Below, piece after piece: positions 34,401 through 43,400 of a stretch of DNA of 64,000 nt. Position numbers and translations under genes: made by a program. Below the pieces are notes generated by a model. It saw nothing but the letters and a program-made list of their open reading frames with translations, was not told where the DNA came from and did no database searches. This DNA comes from Capitulum mitella. Taxonomy: Eukaryota > Arthropoda > Thecostraca > Pollicipedomorpha > Pollicipedidae. Positions within the stretch are counted from its first letter, which is position 1. Every line of letters starts with the position of its first letter. Where the stretch lies: positions 2,108,001 through 2,172,000 of the forward strand of contig CP099840.1 in assembly GCA_030062745.1 (NCBI GenBank), read 5' to 3'.

Positions 34401-37400
34401 TCATTCATATAGCCACAAATAATAATCCGACGGCCTGTTTCGTCACGTGGGAACCTCGCATCCCGGAGAACGGCCGCGTCAAAAGGCCTGTCGGACGCGG
34501 CTTCGTCCGCTGACAGTCGGCGCCGGCCCGAGACGGGGCGCGACGCCGCGGAAAGTGCGTCCGGGCAGCCGGGCCGGCCGGCGGCGAGGATCCCATGTCT
34601 GGCGGTGCGCCGGCGGAGCGGTGATGGCCCGGCCCCGGGGAGGAGGCCGGACCACGGGCAGTGAACGGCGGGACGTGGGGCGGCCGCGGTCCGGACGTGG
34701 GGTAGAGGACGGTGAAACACGCGGCCAGGTCAGGAGCCTGTCGGGGCGGTGAGGAGCCGGCTATGGCTGAGAGAATCCGAATGTGTGTCAAGGAGCACGT
34801 CCAGACGCAGTCAGTGGACGGCGAGGGGCACCGCGGTGACGAGACGTCCGGACGGAGTAGGGGCGACTGGACGGGGGTCAGACGACACAAACATTACTCA
34901 AAGCCCAGAGGGCGCCGTGTCGTGGGTCAGAAGACGATCGTTTGTGGATTAGGGACAGTGGGATTTTGGCTAGAAATTTCCGAACCCGTTGTCGTGGTCA
35001 AAAGATTCACTGATGTGAGCAGGGAGCAGTCAAACGCAGAAAGACGGCTGGCTGGAGGTTGGAAAACGCACGTATGTCATCAGGGAATACTCGGCAGAAT
35101 ACATGGCTCTCGGATGTGAATCAGGCGTTGGTCGGCAATGCCGTCCGAGCCACTGCGGCTGCGCGTGACGGCGTTTTGACATCCGAGGCCTCGGCGTCGG
35201 CCGAGTCCGGACCTCCACGCGTGAGTCGCGGGCCGCCCAGGCACAATGCTGCCGCCTCCTGAAAATGCTCGCCTCGCTGTCTGAGCCCTGAATGGGCGGC
35301 AGAATTACGAGAGGGAAGTCGACGTCGCTAGAAACAAAATCGTCGACTCCGACGATTTTGCCTGCGTGCCTGTTAGGGCTTTTCGTTCGCAGGCCTCTTG
35401 AGGAAGAGAATGAATGGGCGAGTTTGAAGTCCACCTCGTTATTGGTGGCCCGACAGAAAACCATTGGAAAGCGATGTGGTGGAATTGGCTCCCCGTTTTT
35501 TCAGATTATCAAAAGATATGACCAATCGTGCTTCTTGCTGTTGGTTCGTATCTATAGAATTTGAACAATGGCTTGCGATGACGAAAGCAGCGCTCAAAGC
35601 CCTTAGTCTTAGTCTAAGGTTTTGATTTTTCATTACGTACTTGTGGTGACTTTGATTAGACAGTCATGGAAGGGCCATGGTAGGGCTCACTTTTTGAGCT
35701 TTGGCAGACATTTCCATGATATTCAGTACGATAACTGCAAACAAACGACGTTCACGCTGACGATACGTCAAACCATCAACTCCAGTCATTGTTAATGGAA
35801 GTGCCTACATAAGGGACCATTCAGTTGTGAAGTTTGTAACTAGACTTCAAGACTGGTTTGCTCTTGATCAGGTTCTTTCGCTGGCGTCATAAGTGAGCGA
35901 ACGTTGGCTGCTCTTAGCATCAGTTGTGAGTAAAAACCCATTCCGCTTCCTGTTGTCTACACAGAATGTTTTGTTGTAACAGGAAAGGTATTCTCGCTTT
36001 GAGATAAAAACGGCAATAACGTGCGTGCGATGCCTAACTCGCTTAATCAGTTCCTTATATTGCACTTATCGTGCACTTGCTATATTAAAAGTGGAAATAT
36101 GGAAACTGTACGCGCAGGTCAAGTCTGCATCAGCTGCCATCTCATGCAGTTCAGTAGCCAACGTAAAGAAAACGGACAGCGAAACCTCCGACCCCTCGCA
36201 AAGCCGCCGCGATGTCGGCGCTCAGCGCTCAGTGGCTGTGTCGTGGCGTGCGTGTGCCGCTGACTCCGCTGCTCACAGTTCTGCGTCCGCCGCAGGCACT
36301 CACTGCCCGGGGAGACGGAGCCTCTGCTGACGGTGCCGTCCAGCTTCCTGGAGGCGCCTGAGGGCTTCCAGTCGCCACCCCAGGTCACCGTCGAGAACGA
36401 GCTCACCTTCCCGGACTCGGTGATGGACTCGGACTCGGGTGAGTCAGCTGATGGTGTTCGAGTTGCGCGGAAGCTTGAACAGCGAACGGGGTTCCTCCTG
36501 AGACAACCGAGATTTGGTTTGCTGGGGGATATTGGCGTATTAATTTTTGTATTTCTGTGTAGGGGCCAATGGCTACGCTCTAAATGAGCTTGGAAGTCAT
36601 CAGTGAGTTGTGATGCCTGGCGCAGTTGTGTGAAAAGAAACAGGAACACTGTTCAATGGGTCTTTTGTTTACGAAAATTAAGAACGATTTCCAAAAATTC
36701 CCCGTCCGTATACAAAAACTGGGAGTCGCACACCTGCTTACCGATGCGCACCGACCCGCGAGGAGCGCTCAAGTGCAAAAATAGTTCCAAAAACACTCGT
36801 TCACCTGTTCGTCAGAACAACTTTATTTTGCTCTTCTTGTTTACGTGTCGACCTCCGTCTCACAAACACTCAGCCTACCCTGTTTGCCTTTCGGACTGCA
36901 ACAGGCGGCCCTCATTTTTGGCGTGCTTCAAGCCAATTTCCTCGCTGGAGGATGCGTCAAGTGGTTTTAATTTTGACATCTGTTTTCCTCGTTTACCAGG
37001 TCCTTCCCACCGAAATGAAGCACACAGTTACCATGCTGGCAGAAACAAAGCTTTTGTGATGCTAGAAAACGCCGTGGGTTAGTTGATGAAGCCGAAATGT
37101 GGCCGCGCTCGATAAATTACGCAGCATGATGCAGAGTCTTGCTTTTCCAGTGTGGTCTGTAAGCAAACTTTCACAAAGCGCTAGCAGTGCAGGCTACAGG
37201 CCCCCAAAAATACAACTAATAGGCTTTTTAAGGTTTTGGTAGCCACTAGCCTCCTTCAAAGCTTTTTTGCGGTGTACTGGGAGCAGATATACGCAGTGTA
37301 ATGGACGTAACGTACGCGCAATCTTCTGCGCGATCATTTGTAGTCGCGTTTGCATTCGGAGCCCAGCTGATTTCTGGCTGTCTTACGTTCCTTTCATGTT

Positions 37401-40400
37401 TGCGGCATGACTGCGGCGATGTTGATTTCGTTTTGCTTAAAATCTGCTGACGGCCTCATGCGTATCGTGCTTCAGGGCAAGCCGTTTCAAAACTTGGTAA
37501 CGTACTCTTTGACGCAAACTAGGCTGTGTAGGCGTGTGATAGTTTGCATGGGTGACAACTGAAGAAGTTGAGAAAAAAACACATTGTCACTGGTTCAAAA
37601 GCACATCAACGTATGCAAAGATCAAAGCTTGGCACCGTCTGGGCACCAAAGCTGAATCATGTACGTCTTTGGAATGTAAACATTAACCTAGTTACGCTCA
37701 CAACCCCTCACCGCTACATACAGCTCACGTCAACATTGCATTAGATGCACCAATGCCTCCGGGACCCCGAACCAAAACTACGCTTCTCCACAGTTAACCT
37801 AACGCCAGCAAACTAGTAACTTGCAGAGGACAGCTAGCTTGTGTCATCACATGGTTACGTTCTTCAGTTGCGGGAAGTCCAAGCACCCATAAGTGGGAAA
37901 TAGTATCTGTGTATAATGCTTGATCTTTCACAAGTAGCAAAAACTGCGATTTGACCTTTGTACCTTTTTCGAATATTTAAAATTTAATATCTTCACGATG
38001 TTTCTACACTAGTCACTGTGCTCTTCGGTATGCATTTCTATAAGGTAACATGGTGGCCTTGCTGATTGTCTACAATAATTCTAAAAACATTTATGCCTGT
38101 ATCGCATTGGCATTTGCTGAAAACAGCATAGCCAACGGCCGACCATTTTGGAGGCTGTTGTAAGGTCATGCTTCCGATCTGACCCGTCTAGTGAACTCAG
38201 ATTGTTTAACCACTATTTGGACCAACCAACGCTATACAAAGACCGTGGACGAAGGGAAAATCGAGCCCAATGGACACGGAAATATATAAAGGGTTATGCC
38301 TAATAAATAAAAAATAAGACTCCGTTCTACCTTTCGTACTTAGTATTTAAGTAGTAACTTGTTGGGGTGACCAAAACATGTATTACTTTTATCGCTGATT
38401 ACCGGATCACGTTCATTTGTACCTCTGAACACTTAATCATGTCTTACCTACATTCCATGTGGTTTGCTGTTGCCCGTTTTCCTGGTTTTATATCCTGTGT
38501 TATCTAGGTGGCTGAACTTTCCAACATGTTACAGTCATTATTCATTTTTCCCCTTGTGTTTCCGTGTCATTTTCAGTTGTTTCAGATTCTTCGAAGTTCT
38601 TTAATCAACCTCATCCAGTGTGCATTTTCAGTAACTTGTTTAAGTAGAATTACCGTGACCATGTAAGACACCTGTTTCATAGACCAAGGTCCACATGTTG
38701 TAGACATCTTACAAAAGAGCTTGTCTGAGGCGTATTAGAACATGCTGTCTCCTTGTCACACTCCTTAAGAACATCTTCCACCCTTAACACAGCTCGTATC
38801 AATATATACATGGTTAATAATGTACAGCGCTCCATATAAGACTTTTGTTAAAGACGATATGTCTTGAATGGCAGCAGCTGACACCATTCAGTTTCTGACA
38901 AATCACCTCACCACAAAAAGACGGTATGTCTTGAATGGTGCCATTTGGCAACTATTCAGTTTCTGATGAATCACCCCACCACGTCCCACTTCCGGCAACA
39001 GTGCGATCTCTGAAGCGTCACAGTCACTTCTCAACACCAATCAGATCCTGGAGTACTGCACTCGCCGTTCGGCACCAATCAGATCTCGACTTGTCGATTT
39101 AATCACATCGCACCACTCGCACTCCGCACGAGTCATATCCTGATAGTCACACCACTTCGCCACTCAGCACCGCCCAGAATTTGGCGTAACGAGCTCAGCT
39201 CTCAGCACCATTCAGACCTCGATGTTTCAAGTCACCGTATGGCACCTGTCGGGTCCTGGAGCACCGCGTCCACCATGTGATGAGCCGGCTACGCTGCCGC
39301 GCACGGCCGTCGGCGCGGCGCCGCCCCACGCGCGACCTCTGAGACTGTGCACGTGTCGTCAGCTTGCACGCCACCACTAGAAGCCACGGAACTTATGCTG
39401 GGTGCTGTAAATAAGGGCACGCTGTGGAGCGAATGGCAGCTGCAAGTTTGACGCAGGTATTCCGGCCGTGTCGGTGTTGTGTGGTGGCGGCGTAGACGGT
39501 AGACTCACGCGCTGGCTGCATTCGTCCGAGTGTTCTGTGTGGCGTCCTCGGCGGGCGGTAGACTCACAAGGTAGCTGCACTCACCCGCCCGACCCGCCTT
39601 CCTCTGCTGTCGCTCGCTCGCGACGCGTGCCGTCTGATCACTGTCACCCTGTCTCGCCCGCCTCTGGTCTCTGTCTGCGTGCGTGTGTTCATCTGGGCTG
39701 GCGGTGGGGATGGGAGTGGCACGCGTGGGATTGCTGTGTTGTCCAGTACTGCCGTGCTCACGTTGTGGTCGGGGCTGCTGTGTCACCTATCATCACCTAT
39801 ACTATGCATTCACCTATCTCGTCATTGATCGGAAGTGGAAATTCTTAAGCCTATGGCTATGGCGCCTTGGCATTGGAACGTGCCTTTCGGATATTTTGAT
39901 GGCACTTCGCCAGCGTTCTGCTCGTATTTATGTGCTGTTTGTATAACTTCAGCACCACCGAGGAAACGAACAATGCTGTCTCTAGAACAACTGACTCTCT
40001 TAGCTACCACAAAATTGTCGTTTGCGTCGTAACTACAGTCACGATGACAACCCCATAGAGAATACTGAAATGAATTGGTAGTTATGTTGTGTAGACTGAT
40101 GAAACTTAACGAGCTCGCCAATTTTACAACAATACTTAACTTAGGTAAGCTTTTTCTTCATCGTTTGCTGTTTGCTCTGTGATAACTGTGCAATGTTCAG
40201 GCCACCTATGAAAATTTACCCTTTAAAATATTAATTCTGTGGCATAAATAGTGCGCTGCTGTGCATCGCAAAGAACGCTAGTTTACCCGTCGAAAAGTAG
40301 ATAAATTATTTCACCTCATTTCCTGCTCAACCAATTACGTTCCGACCCTTTCTTGAAGCTTCGCCTGCGATCATCGGTGGAAAGTGCCATCTCCCACGCC

Positions 40401-43400
40401 CCCCGACCTCTGCCGCTCGCTAAAAACGCGCCGCTCGAGGGCGACCGGCGAGCGCGGGCGAGCGTCGGTCGCGGCGGCGCGGCTTCCTGATGGCCGGCGA
40501 CGCCGCTCGGGACGGACGGCGGCCGCGGCGGCCTCGTTAGGCGCGGCGCGGCTTTGATTAACCGGACGCAGTTTATCTCCATTAGGTTCGGCTAATAATG
40601 ATTCAGACCCGCGCCGCGCCCCATCTCGGTGCGCCTGTTATGCAGAGTCACCGAGCCGCACCCAGTGTCCGGCCGTCGGGGTCGCCCGCCGCCACGTTCA
40701 TGAGCACACCGCGTCACTCGGCTGGAATTGGGTGTCGTTCCTCGCGGCGTGTGGGGTAGCGTTCCTCTCTGAAAGCCGCATTCCTTTAGCAATTCCCGGA
40801 AATTAGGCCCAGTTTTAGCGCGGGCAGTTCAAGTGAGTTTTATTAGGACCTTCTGAAAAGGCTCATTCGGAGTTTTGGGGCTGCATACGTTCCCTTTTGT
40901 CACGAGACGTAGAGCAGACGCGGAGACATTATTCATCCATTGTACTGAAACTCTCGCCAGACTGGCCCCGGATTCACTTTCTCCGGGCCGCAGAGTTCTT
41001 GAGAACCCCCAAGATCTCGAGAACTGCAAGTGCCATAGAGAAGGGAAAGCAAAGAGACCTTGATTAGACTAACGAAAGCACTTTTTACTTTTTTGCAAGG
41101 TCAGTATTATCGTCACTAGTGGCCATCTTAGGCTACATTTCATTGATATATCTGTGGCAGAAAAACCGGTAGTCAAACCTTATGTGCACATCCAAATGTC
41201 TTAGCAGTCAATAGCGTGTGCCGAAAAGCATTTTTAATGTTCGTAAAGCCAGATCCATTCCGAGACCATTTTGTTCCAAGGCAAATCACAGGGCCAATGT
41301 TAAAATTTTCTAAAGTTGGTTGGGCCGCCTCCCTACCTGGTCTGTGGGCTGCTACGTACATGGTAAATAGAAGGTCTGCCATTCAGAACTTTTCTTTTCT
41401 GACAAATTCATTCCTGAACATGAATGGCACGAATATCAAGACCACATACATTACATTAGGATCAATCAGGCTCAACCTAGATTAAAGCTTAGACGCCCAG
41501 AAGTCGGGTGTTCCAGGCGTATGCCGGATCATCGGCTGCATTACCTCTGATCAGACACAAAACGAAATGATATCCTATCAAATGGATTCAAGTAGTCTCT
41601 ACCATCTCATGGCATTCACACCACACAGCACCTTTTTTGCGCAAGTCACTTGCGCACGGAGTGGCGGGCGCAACCCCATGCTTAAAGCCTGGTATTCGGT
41701 GGCAAGTTTCTTCTCGTAATGGAAAAGGTTTTCGTTTAGCAACAGAAAATAAGATGCTAAATGAGCATCAGCTATGTGCAAAGTGTGGACGAAGTTCTTA
41801 TCATTTCTGGTTACACAAGATGTGTTCGCACGCAGAACAAGCCGCATATTCGAAACGGTCAAACTAGTCAGTGTGGGCCAAATGAGTTCGTATCAGTATG
41901 GGCTAACACCGTTGTTACCAAACATTTGGACCTCTAAAACAGATTATACTACAGATAAACATCCGAAGGCTGTTAGCCAATTAGTTACGCTGGATTGCGA
42001 GCCTGAAAATCGGTGTGGAATGTGACCTGACCACAGGTCACGGGCTCGCAGTTAAAAATACCTAGTCGGAGATCATGAGAATCAATGCGTATATTAAAAC
42101 ACTGAATCCGCCGAGCCAGACCCACAACCTCAACAGTGAATGTAAAAAAGGCGGAGTATTTGCATGACCCATAAGGCCATTTATTTTCAGATTTCTGGAT
42201 AATTCGAGATAGCAGAATTGTTAGAACTGTAACGCTCTATCAATGTGTAAGTTTCATACCAGTCGATGTATTTCGCAGTGTTTTGCCATTTGATTTTTCT
42301 GGAGCATAGTTCTCCTTGACTTGTCCTAGGCCGGTGACCTGAGGTGACACCAAGTTCAAAGATGTGCAAGAGGTGGGAAAAAAAACGGTGCATAAAAATG
42401 TGCCTCAGTTTCTGTGCTAATGCGTCCCTTTACTGTTTGATGATGGTAAAAACTCGGAGCAGTTTTCACAACCCCTGGCTAGCGAGAATTTAAACCGCGC
42501 TCATTACCATACATTTTTCGCACCAGGAAACTTTCTGACTCAGCCGTCAGCCGGGAGGACTACGGCATAATCCACCATAGCCATAGATTGCATCGAATGA
42601 TCGTGATTCCCAAATGCGAGCGGAGTTTCGATGTCTCCAGCGCTCCAGAGACAGCGACTTTGAAGGCATTTGTGGTCGAAGCAGTCAGGCACTCCACTGC
42701 GGGCCGACAGCGCCTCATAAATTCGCCGCCGCCGCGTGAAGAGACCAACACCGCCAACTTTTAATCGTCGCCGAGGCCTCATCACCATGCGAATGCGCCT
42801 CGCTGCGATGGACAAAACGGCGGCCGCCTAATGCGCCAAGTTTGTCGCGGCGCCGCGCCGAGTGCTTTTGCTAACTTCGACCGGCCGACTGATGCGTCGG
42901 ACGGCCCGGCCGCCCGAGGCGGGGCCGCCCAGCGTGCGGCGACCTCGGCCGGCCAGAAGGACGCCTGGGCGCCGGACGCCGGGGCGCCCGATCAGGCGGT
43001 GCCCCCAAAAACGGGCCGACCGTGGAGGGATGATGGCCGCCGATCCGGGGCGGAAAATCGCCCGATGAAGCAGAATTGTGATGGATGGCCGTGGCGAAAA
43101 CGGGTCGCCCGCAGTCGTCCATCACGGGCGCGGTGCGCGGCGTTGCACGCTCGCGTGACCTCTCGTTGCCAGTTGCCTTTCTCAGCACTTTTTTGTGATT
43201 CCAGTAGTGGCTGCCGCTTTCGTGGCAAACTCGGACCAAGGCCAAGTCCTTGGGGAGTACGAACGAGTACTGGGGGAGATGCTTGCCGAATAAAACGTCG
43301 TTGGGTTGGCTGCATTTGCACCGCGTCGCTGCTGCCGAGCTCTGCGGCGCGCTTACATCCCCCGGCCTTATCTGGGTCAGCAGGTATCTGGCTACGACTG

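Noticed and set aside
34405-34890. GC island as an alternative KCNQ promoter
   Set aside because: Many similar GC blocks occur in this window, so composition alone cannot support a promoter; no first exon was found next to it.
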